From the NCBI GenBank assembly GCA_028386065.3, contig JAKUCV010001510.1, positions 103,994 through 167,993 of the forward strand: a stretch of DNA of 64,000 nt, written 5' to 3'. Of the stretch, positions 34,262 to 44,898 are shown piece after piece. The stretch's first letter is position 1; the number at the start of each line of letters is the position of its first letter. The notes under the pieces are model-generated. The model was not told where the DNA came from and did not search any database. It saw only the letters and a list, made by a program, of their open reading frames with translations. This DNA comes from Turnera subulata (Eukaryota > Streptophyta > Magnoliopsida > Malpighiales > Passifloraceae). Position numbers and translations under genes: made by a program.

Positions 34262-35500
34262 ATTTTTTGATTACTATTACTTTGTACTATTGTTATTCAA
34301 TGAAATACGACCAAATCCTGCAACCTCAATTCGTTCGTATGTTCTTGTCTCTTTCTTCCTCTGTAAGGTAGTCTTTTGTGCACTTCCCTATATGGCTAAT
34401 TTTGGGTCTTGTGTTATATATTATGGACTATTAGATGTATATGGTGATGTGCAGTGCTCAATTATCTACTAGCTCTACTCTTCTCCAGGAATTTGAAGCA
34501 ATTTTGACACACGTCAAAATTACCAAACAGAGGAGTCCAATTTTCTGCCCAAATTAAAATCGACAATGTTTGTGTTTGTTACCATTTGAAAAGAACTTTT
34601 CTTTTACAATTAGTTCCTGCACAAATAAACCATCTAAAGAAAGAGACCGACATTTGAGAAAGAAAGAAACATACATAATTTCAATGCTTGGAAAAATTCC
34701 ATGGTTTGACCCATTTAACCAAAGACTATATACCATACTGTTAATTAGTATATACGAGGTAGACCTTCCTCTGAAAAGCCCTGGCATTTGAAATTTTGTA
34801 AACACTAATAATGTTTGATCAAGTCACAATAACAAATTTGGGATGATGGCAGTGCACGATCTTCACAATCATCTTGAGACAAAAAAAAAAAATATTGGTT
34901 GACTTTTAGTTGTCACCATCAAAGAAATAAAACAATGTGTCCTTACTCATTAAAGGTTTTCTTAATAGGAAATGAATCTTTGACTTCTGTTTAAATAATG
35001 ATTACATAGGCAAAGATTAACCATGGCATGTGAATCCGAATCATTTGGGGGTATTATTCTCCTAGAGTTAGGGACTTAATTATTATTCAGTGTCATGCCA
35101 GCCAATCAATCCCATAGATTGAACTTGTGATTACCTGTAAAAATCAGGATTACTATGGGGTTTTTTTTTTTCAACAGGAATCGAAGTCTTCACAAACAGT
35201 TCTTACATTTGCTTCACCATAGGAATTTAGAATATATCAAGTCACTTCAATAGTCAAAATTGGTGGATAAACTCTAGAATGGGCCGCCAGCTTTGTGGTA
35301 CACAAAAGCTGAAGTTGCTAATTAATATTTTCACTAAACTAATGATGTGTGTGACGTATGAACAAATTTGTACACAAGCTGATTCATTGTACTAGGATTA
35401 TTATTATTTTTCTCATTGTTCTAGTATATTAACAATCCAAAGACTAGAAGAGAATAAAATTGACCACCCTTAACAAACACAGAGAGAAAAACAGAGGATC
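34262..35500. other. 3' flank of J-domain gene 2 and 5' flank of the kinase
   Basis: Duplicated DNA matching 28,985-29,999. No additional gene seen. Confidence 0.6.
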
Positions 35501-35507
35501 TGCTATT

Positions 35508-37895
35508 ATGTTTGTTCCATCTTCTTTTCTCTCTTTGCTGCTGTTTCTGAACACAATTTCTTTAGCAACTTCAAACATATCACCAGGGTCCTCTATTTTT
35601 GCTAGAACTGCGAATCAAACCTGGTCTTCTCCGGGCAGTATTTTCTTCCTTGGCTTTACTCAGGTGGGGTCAAAATCCTACATGCTCACAATTTCCTACT
35701 CTGGTGGTGTCCCCATTTGGAGTGCTGGTGGTGCCACCGTTGATCCTGGTGGTGCCTTTCACTTCCTTGAGGATGGTCTTCTCCGCCTTGTTAATGGATC
35801 AGGAACCACTGTCTGGGACTCAAACACAGCCAGCCTTGGAGTCAACTCTGCCATTCTTGAGGACTCTGGTAATCTTGTCCTGCAAAAGAATAATTCTGCT
35901 GTTGTTTGGTCAAGTTTTCAGAACCCTACTGATACCCTTGTCCCTTATCAGAATTTTTCAACTGGTCAGGTTTTAAGATCTGGGTTGTACTCCTTTGGTC
36001 TTTTATATCCTGGAAAACTAGCTCTGACATGGAATGACAGTGTGGTGTTCTGGAACCTGGGTCCAGATCATAACATGACTTCTCCGAGTTTGCAGTTGCA
36101 GGAGAGTGGAGTCCTGTCGGTTTCGGACACCAACCTGACCAACGGTGTGCCTGACCAAATTGTGTACAGTGCTGATTATGGTGAAGGGAATGATGTGTTG
36201 AGGTTCTTGAAGTTGGATGCAGATGGGAATTTGAGGATCTATAGCTCTTCAAGAGGTAGTGGGACTGTAACTGTGGAGTGGACAGCTTTGACAGATCAGT
36301 GTCAGGTTTTTGGCTACTGTGGAAACATGGGGATATGTAGGTACAACAATTCCAATCCTATCTGTACATGTCCATCAGATAATTTTGAGCCTTTTGATTT
36401 GACTGATAGTAGAAGTGGTTGCAAGAGGAAAGTGGAGCTTGGAGATTGCAAAGAAGGTGGTGTGACAATGTTGGAATTGCAGAACACCAAGTTCTTTACT
36501 TACCAGTCTCAGCAGATCTTTATTGTGGCAAAGACGGCATGTAAATCAAACTGTCTTACTAGTTCTCCTTGCGTTGCTTCAACAGCATTAGCAGATGGGT
36601 CAGGATCTTGTTACATGAAACCATCAGAGTTTGTTAGTGGGATGGAGAGTGAAGTTATTCCAAGCATTTCTTATGTGAAAGTTTGTGGTCCAGTTGCACC
36701 TACCCCATCTAGTCCAACGCAGATTCTTAAGCAACCTAAATGGTGGAAAGGGAAAGTGCAGATTGTTGTTGTTTCCGTGGCGGCTTCTCTTCTAGGCTTG
36801 CTTGCTTTGGAAGGTGGTTTGTGGTGGTGGTGTTGTAAAAGAAACAGAAGATTTCCTGGTGTTTGGCCTGAGTATGGATCTCTTGGATATGCTTCTGGTG
36901 CTCCGGTGCGTTTCTCGTACAAGCAACTGCATAAATCAACAAAGGGATTCAAGGAAAAGCTTGGAGAAGGTGGATTTGGGGCAGTATATAAAGGGGTTAT
37001 AGATGGTAAGACAAACGTAGCAGTGAAAAAGCTAGAGGGAATTGAGCAGGGTGAGAAACATTTTAGGATGGAGGTTGCGGCCATAAGTAGCATTCATCAC
37101 TTGAATTTGGTAAGATTGATAGGATTTTGCTCTGAAGGGCGCCATAGGCTATTAGTATACGAGCACATGAAGCATGGTTCCCTGGACAGTTTCCTTTTTA
37201 CAACAGAACAAATGGGAAAACAGTTGAACTGGAAATCCAGGTTTAACATTGCTCTTGGGACTGCAAAAGGCATAGCATACCTTCATGAGGAGTGCAGAGA
37301 CTGTATAGTTCACTGCGATCTCAAGCCGGAGAATATTCTGTTGGACGAGAATAAAACTCCCAAGGTTTCTGATTTTGGCCTTGCAAAACTCATCAACTCA
37401 AAGGATCACAGGATTCAGACCCTGAAGACTGTTAGAGGGACGAGAGGGTATTTGGCTCCGGAATGGCTTGCAAATCTTCCCATAACTTCAAAATCTGATG
37501 TTTATAGCTATGGAAAGGTTTTGTTGGAGATAGTTAGTGGAAGAAGGAATTTTGAAGTGTCAGGGGAGAGCAACAGAGCGAAAAAGTTTTGGGAATGGGC
37601 ATATGAAGAGTTTGACAGGGGTAATTTGGAGGCAATTGTTGACAGCAGGATTTCCTGTCAGGATCCTGATATGGAGCAAGTAATGAGGGCTGTTCAGGTT
37701 AGCTTCTGGTGCATCCAGGAGCAACCATCTTGTAGGCCGAGGATGGGAAAAGTGGTGCAAATGCTAGAGGGAATCATAGAGATTCAGAGACCTCCACCGC
37801 CAAAGGCAGCATCTGAAGTCTCAATCAATGAAGTCGCAATAACCGTGAATAACAATAGCATCACTTCTTCTTCCAACGGTGAGTATCGAATGTGA
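35508..37895 (+). CDS. G-type lectin S-receptor-like serine/threonine kinase, intact
   Basis: 795 residues in one exon. Signal peptide about 1-22; bulb-type lectin about 30-160; S-locus/EGF-like region with CQVFGYCGNMGIC from Cys265; PAN-like region about 310-400; membrane segment about 417-443 (VQIVVVSVAASLLGLLALEG); then a kinase domain. Kinase landmarks are GEGGFG (486-491), AVKK (lysine 507), HCDLKPEN (602-609) and DFG (622-624). The residue before the catalytic Asp is Cys, so it is a non-RD kinase, a class common among immune receptors. The intronless layout and motifs resemble the Arabidopsis At1g34300 group. An in-frame Met 16 codons upstream was not chosen, because the signal peptide starts at 35,508 and the truncated copy at 30,013 begins at the same point. 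Expected at the plasma membrane; the ligand is unknown. Confidence 0.95.
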   Translation: MFVPSSFLSLLLFLNTISLATSNISPGSSIFARTANQTWSSPGSIFFLGFTQVGSKSYMLTISYSGGVPIWSAGGATVDPGGAFHFLEDGLLRLVNGSGTTVWDSNTASLGVNSAILEDSGNLVLQKNNSAVVWSSFQNPTDTLVPYQNFSTGQVLRSGLYSFGLLYPGKLALTWNDSVVFWNLGPDHNMTSPSLQLQESGVLSVSDTNLTNGVPDQIVYSADYGEGNDVLRFLKLDADGNLRIYSSSRGSGTVTVEWTALTDQCQVFGYCGNMGICRYNNSNPICTCPSDNFEPFDLTDSRSGCKRKVELGDCKEGGVTMLELQNTKFFTYQSQQIFIVAKTACKSNCLTSSPCVASTALADGSGSCYMKPSEFVSGMESEVIPSISYVKVCGPVAPTPSSPTQILKQPKWWKGKVQIVVVSVAASLLGLLALEGGLWWWCCKRNRRFPGVWPEYGSLGYASGAPVRFSYKQLHKSTKGFKEKLGEGGFGAVYKGVIDGKTNVAVKKLEGIEQGEKHFRMEVAAISSIHHLNLVRLIGFCSEGRHRLLVYEHMKHGSLDSFLFTTEQMGKQLNWKSRFNIALGTAKGIAYLHEECRDCIVHCDLKPENILLDENKTPKVSDFGLAKLINSKDHRIQTLKTVRGTRGYLAPEWLANLPITSKSDVYSYGKVLLEIVSGRRNFEVSGESNRAKKFWEWAYEEFDRGNLEAIVDSRISCQDPDMEQVMRAVQVSFWCIQEQPSCRPRMGKVVQMLEGIIEIQRPPPPKAASEVSINEVAITVNNNSITSSSNGEYRM

Positions 37896-37899
37896 GAAT

Positions 37900-38460
37900 T
37901 AGTAAACACTAACAGGCAACGTAGAAATGTAATCTGATATTTTCTTTGTATAAATATATATCTACATATCCACACTTTCTTTCAAGGATTGAAGATGCCA
38001 ATAGTTTTCTGCATTTTCCAATGACGACAACCACGAATTCTCTCCTTCAAGGAAAAAAAAAAGAAAGGTATACTAATAAATGTAGCACATGAGATTTAAG
38101 GGACTGTAGTTTTCATTTTCCTTACTATCCATGATATTACTGACCAAAACATGTTAAGTCTATATGAATCTAGAACTAGCATAATTTGGACTTGAAATTC
38201 ATGTTTGACATAGTCTACACTAGCATGCACACGACCTGATGAATGATCTCATGATCCAAGATCCACTTGCTAGAATTGAAGATACTATAAGTCAAATGAA
38301 GGAAGGACAACAATTCTTAATTGCGATATTGTTCATAGGTTGTAATTTTTCCTTTCCTTATAGCACCGCAGTCTCCAGTCTACCCCTAAAGCTATTCTTA
38401 TCAAGTTTCTGCCGAGCTAGCTAGAACTTCATCCTAGAGGCGCACAAGTTTGTACCAAGC
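37900..38460. other. 3' flank of the receptor kinase
   Basis: Probable 3' UTR to about 38,000, then AT-rich DNA without a supportable gene. Confidence 0.5.
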
Positions 38461-38469
38461 TATTTTTAA

Positions 38470-40824
38470 GGATTAAAGTATTTTTTGGTCTCTGTGTTGG
38501 TCCTCAAAGTTGGAATTCATCCTTATGTAGGATTTTGACCTCTTTTCATCCTTCTGTTCGCTTTTTTTGGTCTGTTTTGGTCTGCCGCCAAAATCCGGTG
38601 AAAAAAGTTGACGTGGCAAGTTTTCTGGTACCACGTCAGCTTTGTGGGGCCCATACATCAAGGTTTAACCCAAAACTGACCCAATTCCACCCGACTTGTA
38701 CTTTTCCACCCGATTGGTCCGGTTAGAAAATTTTAAATTTGCAAAAATGACCTTACTACACATGTTTTTGAAATTTTAATTAAAATATCCAAATCATAAT
38801 CCTTACTCTTAAATAATTTTTTTTGTGAAAGATTAAATTTTCACATATCCGAAGACGCATTTGAATTTTTTCCAAAATATAAATCTTTTGACTCATATAA
38901 TTTTTTTTAACCATAACCCAATTAATAATTAATAATTTAATTTAATTCTAACATCAAAAGAACCCGATTCAAAATTTTTGGAAAATAAGACAGTTTGTCA
39001 TTATCTCATATAAAAAAGATTAACCTCATATCCTAATTTTCCTCTTCAATTATCTCCATAATTTCTCAAAATCTTTTCTAATTAAAGATTTTCATTAAAT
39101 AAAAGTAAAAACAATTTTCACTACCAGAACCACCATCACCCTCCTCCACCACAACGACCACCACTAGAACCATTACCACCCTCCTCCTCCACCCTAACGA
39201 CCACCACAAGAACCACCACTACCCTTCTCCTCCACAGCCAAACGACGAGTCAACACCCCTTCTCCTTCACAGCCAATCGATCGAGAGCAACACAAGACAA
39301 CCACAAAGGCACTACTTGGCGCACTCAATCGAGAGCAGCAGCCGCTGCACACAACCGGAAGGGAGGGTATGGGTGCAACCCCATCTCGATTTGCCGTCGC
39401 CGCCCTGGTTGCACCACCGCCACGCCTCTAGTTGCAGCAGCCACAAAAAGCCGCCACGCAAGGACGTGGAAGGCACCGCCGAAGGCAACCACGAACACCG
39501 CCTCTGTCCAGCGCCACGCCTACCTCTTCCTCCGTCCCTTTCGAGGCCAACCCCTCTGCTGCCGCTCCTCCCTCGTCACTGCAGCACCAAAATACCCAAG
39601 TTGCAGCAGGTCTAGTTCGCACCACCCAACCCGCGCAACCTCTGCCACCAACGATGCCGTCATCTTCAGCTGCATTCGCTCTCGCTTCGCCTTCACTCCG
39701 CCTCGTCGTCTCGCTGCTGCTTCCACGTCACGCCGCCGCTCCCACAGCAAGGTGAGGAGCGGATTGGTTTTGCCATGGGCGGGTCGACCCGTTTCTGGTG
39801 GGATTTGCTTGCTTACCAAGACGTGAGGGTGGTTGGGGTCGGGTTTGAGGTCGGAGGAGGAGGGAGGGGCAGGGAGGGCGACGATGATGGGAGAGGAGGA
39901 ATGGACGGCGGTGGGGAGGGGCAGGGAGGGCGACGATGATGGGAGAGGAGGAATGGACGGCGGTGGGGAGGGGGGAGGAGGAGGATCTGCAGAGATTCCC
40001 AAATAAGATTGAAAAAGATGATGAACTTTTTTTTTTTTGGAGAATAAAGAGATATGATTTAATTTAACTAGGAAATGGGAAAAGAATAAAGAGATAGAAA
40101 AAGTTTGAAATTAATGAATCAAAATTATGGGAAAAGAAAAGATAATAAAAAAATAAGAAAAAGGAATTGGGAAAAGAGTAAAAAAATAATTATTTCTATT
40201 TTAATAGATTTCTATTTTGTTTCTAAAATAAATTTCTATTTTAATTATTTTAATGCATTTATATTTTTTTCTTCTTTTAATTATTTATTTTACCGTGCAT
40301 TTCGGTTTGGTTGGACGGGGTGGGGGAACTAGTCGGGTCTTTTATTTTGTGAAATTTTTTAAAAAATATAAAATAAAAAATATATAATAAAATATAAAAT
40401 TTGAATAGTTTTATGTATATTATGTTTTATTATTTTAAAATAAATATTTTTTATTTTGTGATTTTTTTATTAAATATAAAATAAAAAATATATATTATGT
40501 TTCATTATTTTAGAAATAGGCTAATTTTATTTTTCAAATTATTTGTATAATTAAAAAGAATAAAATTATATTTTGGGTTCTGGGTTATTTAGGTGGACAG
40601 AACCGGTCGGGTGGATCCTGGTTCGGTTTTGGGTTTTCCATGACATGTGGGACCTAAAAATTTGATGTGGCACCGGAAAATGTGCCATGTCAGCGATTTT
40701 CGCCGGATTCTGGCCGGACGAACCAAACGGATCGAACAGAGGGATGAAAAGAGGCCAAAAACCTACAAGAGGATGAAATCCAACTTTGAGGCCTTACACA
40801 TGAAGCAAAAAACGCTTTAATCCA
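38470..40824. mobile_element. MULE-type element, 2.36 kb, 9-bp TSD
   Basis: Ends read GGATTAAAG and CTTTAATCC(A). Inverted repeats extend about 240 bases with drift; both carry CCTC(A/-)AAGTTGGA, CCTCTTTTCATCC and CCGGTG-type blocks. Flanks carry TATTTTTAA at 38,461-38,469 and 40,825-40,833, a 9-bp duplication typical of Mutator-like elements. There is no transposase. The middle (39,110-40,000) is a GC-rich block unlike the AT-rich arms, rich in CCACCA and CGCC, and may be captured host sequence. A 52-bp tandem repeat sits at about 39,868-39,972. Confidence 0.88.
39868..39972. repeat. 52-bp tandem repeat inside the MULE
   Basis: The unit around GCAGGGAGGGCGACGATGAT occurs at 39,869 and 39,921 with virtually no difference. 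Confidence 0.9.
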
Positions 40825-40833
40825 TATTTTTAA

Positions 40834-41417
40834 TATACTTCCCGGTTTCGACCAAAAAAAAATATTCAAAACCGGAAAACTCTTTGTGACGTAACAGTAA
40901 AAGACACATCATTGACTGACTAACAATATTCCACCGTGAGATTAAATCATACAATTTCTTATCCTCTCACCCTTCCTTATACACACATCAGGAGGCACAT
41001 GTGGACTATAAAAGAACACTCTCACCCTTACACACACACATCAGAAGGCGACTATAAAAACATAGAACAAACACAAAACAAGAGGTGCGGAAAACTTAAT
41101 CTAAGTCAGTCCCCCAAGACTACCATCAATCCACAACTCAATCCCCCAAGACTACCATCAATCCCACCAAATCGAACTTATAACCTTTTAGAACCCAACC
41201 CAGCGGTAACTTTTTCGTTGGAATTAATTACCTTAAGATTGTGTTTATTCCAAATGCCAACTAATTATTACTAAGGTGTGTAGAATAATCTTTCATAACC
41301 CATGCGAACATGATAGGTCATATCGTAATTCCAACAATTTTACGCGCTTTCCAAAAACAAAAAAATATATTAATATGACGGCTGTTTGCTTCAGAACCAC
41401 GCAAACAAAGTCGGTCA
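40834..41417. other. Intergenic / upstream of J-domain pseudogene 3
   Basis: Contains a short tandem repeat with CCCCCAAGACTACCATCAAT near 41,109 and 41,142, and repeated CACACATCAG-AGGC blocks. No gene seen. The last bases may be the displaced upstream promoter of the pseudogene at 42,249. Confidence 0.45.
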
Positions 41418-42163
41418 GAGTAAATAGTTTTTTCTGTCCCTCCACTTTATCGATTTCATATTTGTTGTCCCTCTTCGTTTTTTTTCACTCATGTCGTCCC
41501 TCAACTCTTGATTTACCGGGTCAGGTGGTCCTTTTTACCTGCTGCAGCAGGTTGATAACTATGGAGCTGACACGTGGTAGTGGGGCCCACGATTTGCACA
41601 ATTTTTCATTCTTCTTATCCTTTTTTATATTTTTTAAAAAATTTAAGCCTTTAAAATCTTTATTTAAATTAGAAATTTTTTAGAAAATAAATATTAATTT
41701 TTAAATTTGCATTGAGAAAAAAATTAAATATGATCATCATGTCACCTAATCCCTCTATAATATTCTGGTTAACAAAATTGAACAAAATTAACCAAAATTA
41801 ACGAAAATTAGAATAAAAAAAATTTAAAAATGAGAGAGGCATTTCTAATTCTAAACTATAAACTAAAAAAAATAAAAGGTTAAAAATAATAAAATCTAGT
41901 ATATAATGAGGGAAATTAAGATTTATTTATTTTAAAGGATTTTAAAAATAAAATTTAATTAAAAAAATTGATTAAATAAATAAGTTGTATGTGGGCCCCA
42001 CTGCCACTGGTCAGCTCCATAGCTATCAACCTGCTGCAGCAGGTAAAAAGGATCATGTGACCCGGTAAATCAAGAGTTGAGGGACGACTTGACTGAAAAA
42101 AAACGAAGAGGGACAACAAATGCGAAATCGATAAAGTGGAGGGACAAAAAAAACTATTTACTC
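41418..42163. mobile_element. MULE-type foldback element, 746 bp, 173-bp TIRs
   Basis: GAGTAAATAG at the left end is mirrored by CTATTTACTC at the right, and the inverted repeats run 173 bases on both sides (41,418-41,590; 41,991-42,163), ending at the shared GTGGGGCCCAC. The middle is AT-rich and noncoding. I found no clean target duplication. The related element at 55,947 has one. Confidence 0.85.
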
Positions 42164-42248
42164 TATAAAACCCTATAACCAGCACCACAACGGTAGGGAA
42201 AAACTATTTTCACTACCCACCACAACAACCAATACCTCAGTTGTTCCT

Positions 42249-42899
42249 ATGGATACCGCTGCTGTTGATCACTACAGTGTTTTGGATTTGCCTTCCGGCG
42301 AGGTAGGGGCCAGGCTAACGGAGAAGGAAATAACAAGAGCCTAACAAGCTCAAGGCGTTAGGGTTGCACCCGGACAAGAGGCCCGATGACCCTAATGCCC
42401 AGGAAGACGTACGAGAAACTCATGGACCCGGTCGCCCGGAGACGGTTTTGACGATTCCCTCCGGCGGCTTAAGAAGAAGATGGAAGCAGAGCAGACGCGC
42501 AAGTTCATGAAAAGGCAAGATGGGCTTAAGCATAGATCGGACACTTTGTATTCTAATGTGGATGCCAAGCGGAGGAAACAAGAACCAGCCGCCGCAAAAG
42601 AGGAGAAAGAAACCGCCAGGAGCACTAGTGGAGTTGATGATGATGATGATGATCATGAGAAGATCCTTGACGTCTCATGGGAGAAAGAGAAGAAGGATTA
42701 CAGCGAGGAGGAGCTGAGGAAGTTCTTTTTTGGGTTTGGTTTTGTTAGAGACATTTATATGAGTAGGTTCTGTAGTAAGAACAAGAAGTCTGCGACAGTT
42801 GTTATGGTTGCTGTAGATTCTGTTGTTGCTGCTGCAAGAATTGTAGCTGGGAGGCTTTCTAGCCCTCTTCTTGTTTCTCAATATAAGCAGATTGTGTAA
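42249..42899 (+). pseudogene. J-domain/RRM-like gene, copy 3 (frameshifted)
   Basis: Starts like the other copies (DHYSVLDLPSGEVGARLTEKEITRA), but one extra A after the AGAGCC codons near 42,342 gives an immediate stop. HPDKRPDDPN follows in a shifted frame. The segment that would encode DFQKLQSSY is partly lost, and an extra T near 42,447 shifts again. The 3' half is open from 42,480 to 42,899 and carries the RRM-like region (KILDVSW, LRKFFFGFGFVRDIYM, NKKSATVVM). TATAAAAC at 42,164-42,171 serves as a TATA box. It is most similar to copy 4. It could be a gene with assembly errors, but three separate lesions favour a pseudogene. Confidence 0.82.
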
Positions 42900-43199
42900 A
42901 AGATATATACTACTTTAACATTACGGATTGCAATCCGTATGTATTATTGCTTAATTCTTTAACTAATGAAGATGATTCAACACTGAAGAATTCAGTTTCT
43001 AACCAGCAAGGCAGAAAAGGTCAATCCACCAAGAGTTCTGTCGAACCAAGCAGGATCTCAAATAAAGTTATTGTAAAGCCTGAAACTATGTCTAGAAAGG
43101 ACACTGAACATGAGAAAACAAAAAGGTATATGTCGATCGGAGGTATATGAACCGTGATATCATCGTATTGATGGAGATGTTTCTTCTGATGTTCCATCT
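42900..43199 (+). other. 3' flank with an unidentified open stretch
   Basis: 42,947-43,150 is open for 67 codons (LTNEDDSTLKNSVSNQQGRK, then SRKDTEHEKTKR). It is hydrophilic and exon-like in composition, but I do not recognise it. It stops next to the LTR element at 43,200. Confidence 0.35.
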
Positions 43200-43970
43200 T
43201 GTTGGCTGAACTGTTTCTCAAAAATCTGATAAATCACATGAACATCGATGTTAGAATCAAAACATCGATGTTGTGATAATTCTGGAGCTCCAAATAATCC
43301 GGCCGAGAGCTTGGAACATCGATGTTGGCTCAAAGAACATCGATGTTATACGAATTCAGAAAGTTGGTAGAAGCTCTAGAACATCGATGTTTCCCCTAGA
43401 ACATTGATGTTTTCTGGAAATTCCAGAAACCTTCAAGAACACCAAAACTCAGAATTGATCAGAAGTGATTCTGAACCTAAAAGAATTATTCTATTGGTGT
43501 TTAAACAACTTTGTTTACTCTCAAATATCACTCAGAAACGAAAAGAATGGGTGTTTGACAAGTCTCACATAAATCACACTCAAGAATACACCAAGAACAT
43601 GAAGAACATTCAAACAATTTTCCAAAAATATGCAGAATTTGTTTCTCTAAACTCTCAATCCTTTTTTCTTTGTAAGAGCAAGTCTGAAGCCTTGCAATGA
43701 AGTGAAAACACCACGTTTTTACTTGAATTCACTTTGTTTCACTTAATCAAAACCACATTACAATAGCCACTTATATAGACCACAACTGTAGTCCACTAAC
43801 ATAGAACCTAGTGCACTTAGCATGTCTGAAAAACACTGAATAAGCATGCTCACCCTAACCTAAGAAGCATGTTACTTAACCTGACAATAACAGAGCACTA
43901 CAACAAAAGACACAAAAGTAGAACCAAATAAAGAAAACAGAAACTTGCATGCTTTTCATCTCTTTCAACA
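43200..43970 (-). repeat. 3' LTR of the DEK_C-like element
   Basis: Starts TGTTG on the minus strand and ends CCAACA. It contains six copies of the palindrome AACATCGATGTT near its 3' end. Confidence 0.85.
43241..43411. repeat. Array of 12-bp palindromes AACATCGATGTT in the LTR
   Basis: Exact copies at 43,241, 43,261, 43,315, 43,336 and 43,380, and a one-mismatch copy at 43,400. Spacing is irregular (20, 54, 21, 44, 20), so this is not a simple tandem repeat. The other LTR has the same array from 44,940, with two members mutated. Dimeric DNA-binding proteins favour such sites. Confidence 0.95.
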
Positions 43971-44856
43971 CTCTCCCTTGGTCAGATTGTCTTGCACCAT
44001 GAGCTGTGATCTCAGGAAATACTTGAATGGACAGACTTGAAATCTCTTCATCCCTTTTTTTCTTTTTCTTCCTCTTTGCAGAGTGTCTTCTTTTGTCTTC
44101 CTTGGCCGTTGAAACATCAAACAAGTCATAGAACTCTAATGACTTTTCTTCAATGCATGTGTTAGTCTTTTTTCTGATTTTAATCTTATGATTGGTGCTG
44201 CCTCTATTCACTTCCAGAATTTCATGTTCCTCAAACTCATCATCAAAATAACCACTCTTCACAATCTTCTTAGTTGTAGGTATCCCTATACCTGAACTAA
44301 CATTGTTGGAGAACTCTTTGAACTCCAAACAGAAACTCTTACAAACAACAATTCCATAATCATCACTTTCAACAGATTCAATAGCATTTTTAAGATTATA
44401 ATCTGTGAAAATCTTATCAACCACAACATCATCACTTTTCACAACAATTTCGGCACTGAAATCAGTGAGACTCTCATCAACCATAACCACTTCATCAATT
44501 AATCCAAAAACATCCAAACATTCATCATTGTTAGTAAGTTCATAACTCTTACCAATCAAATCTTCACTTTCATTGTTTGCAACCAAATCAGAGCCATTTG
44601 TTACCTCTGATTCAGCATCTTCTACAAGATTGTCACAGCAATCTTCCTCCTCAATTTCTTCATTTTCATTGTTCCCAAGCTCATCACTTTCAAGGAACAG
44701 AATCACTTGATTTATGACAAACGATTTTCTGTCCGACAAATCCAAGCCGAACTCTTCTTCTAACTTCTGACTTAACATCTTTATGGTAATTGTGTTGAGG
44801 TCAGAATTTTGAAGAAGCTCCCTCAACCTTGCAGCAATTACCCAATCAGAAACCAT
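43876..44856 (-). CDS. DEK_C-like domain protein carried by an LTR element
   Basis: 326 residues. Residues 1-57 (MVSDWVIAARLRELLQNSDL, then TIKMLSQKLEEEFGLDLSDR, KSFVINQVILFLES) closely resemble the N-terminal DEK_C domain of plant SWIB/BAF60b-type proteins, which begin MVSD and bind DNA or chromatin. The SWIB domain itself is absent. An acidic, Asn/Glu/Ser-rich stretch follows, then a basic cluster RRHSAKRKKKKKRDEE that looks like a nuclear localisation signal (about residues 255-275). The last 31 residues are read from LTR sequence. The start lies 43 bases inside the 5' LTR, directly after the primer site, where gag would normally begin. It could be a captured host transcript fragment or a family-specific element protein. 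The open frame over 326 codons suggests selection or youth. Confidence 0.7.
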   Translation of the reverse strand: MVSDWVIAARLRELLQNSDLNTITIKMLSQKLEEEFGLDLSDRKSFVINQVILFLESDELGNNENEEIEEEDCCDNLVEDAESEVTNGSDLVANNESEDLIGKSYELTNNDECLDVFGLIDEVVMVDESLTDFSAEIVVKSDDVVVDKIFTDYNLKNAIESVESDDYGIVVCKSFCLEFKEFSNNVSSGIGIPTTKKIVKSGYFDDEFEEHEILEVNRGSTNHKIKIRKKTNTCIEEKSLEFYDLFDVSTAKEDKRRHSAKRKKKKKRDEEISSLSIQVFPEITAHGARQSDQGRVLKEMKSMQVSVFFIWFYFCVFCCSALLLSG

Positions 44857-44898
44857 TCTTCACAGGTCACGCAGGATCGAAGCTGCTCCGCTACCAAT

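Larger units (their letters stand above)
33310..35789. repeat. Tandem-duplication unit 2, right part
   Basis: Counterpart of 27,620-30,297. It contains J-domain gene 2 and the start of the intact kinase. Beyond 35,789 the kinase is single-copy, as expected if the duplicated segment ended inside the gene. Confidence 0.9.

Noticed and set aside
39316..40002. Pro/Ala/Ser-rich ORFs on both strands as genes
   Set aside because: Overlapping low-complexity frames inside the MULE core, with no family likeness and no start or splice context.
42947..43150. A separate small gene after J-domain pseudogene 3
   Set aside because: Open and hydrophilic, but no family, no clear start context and no matching neighbour exon; kept only as an unidentified stretch.
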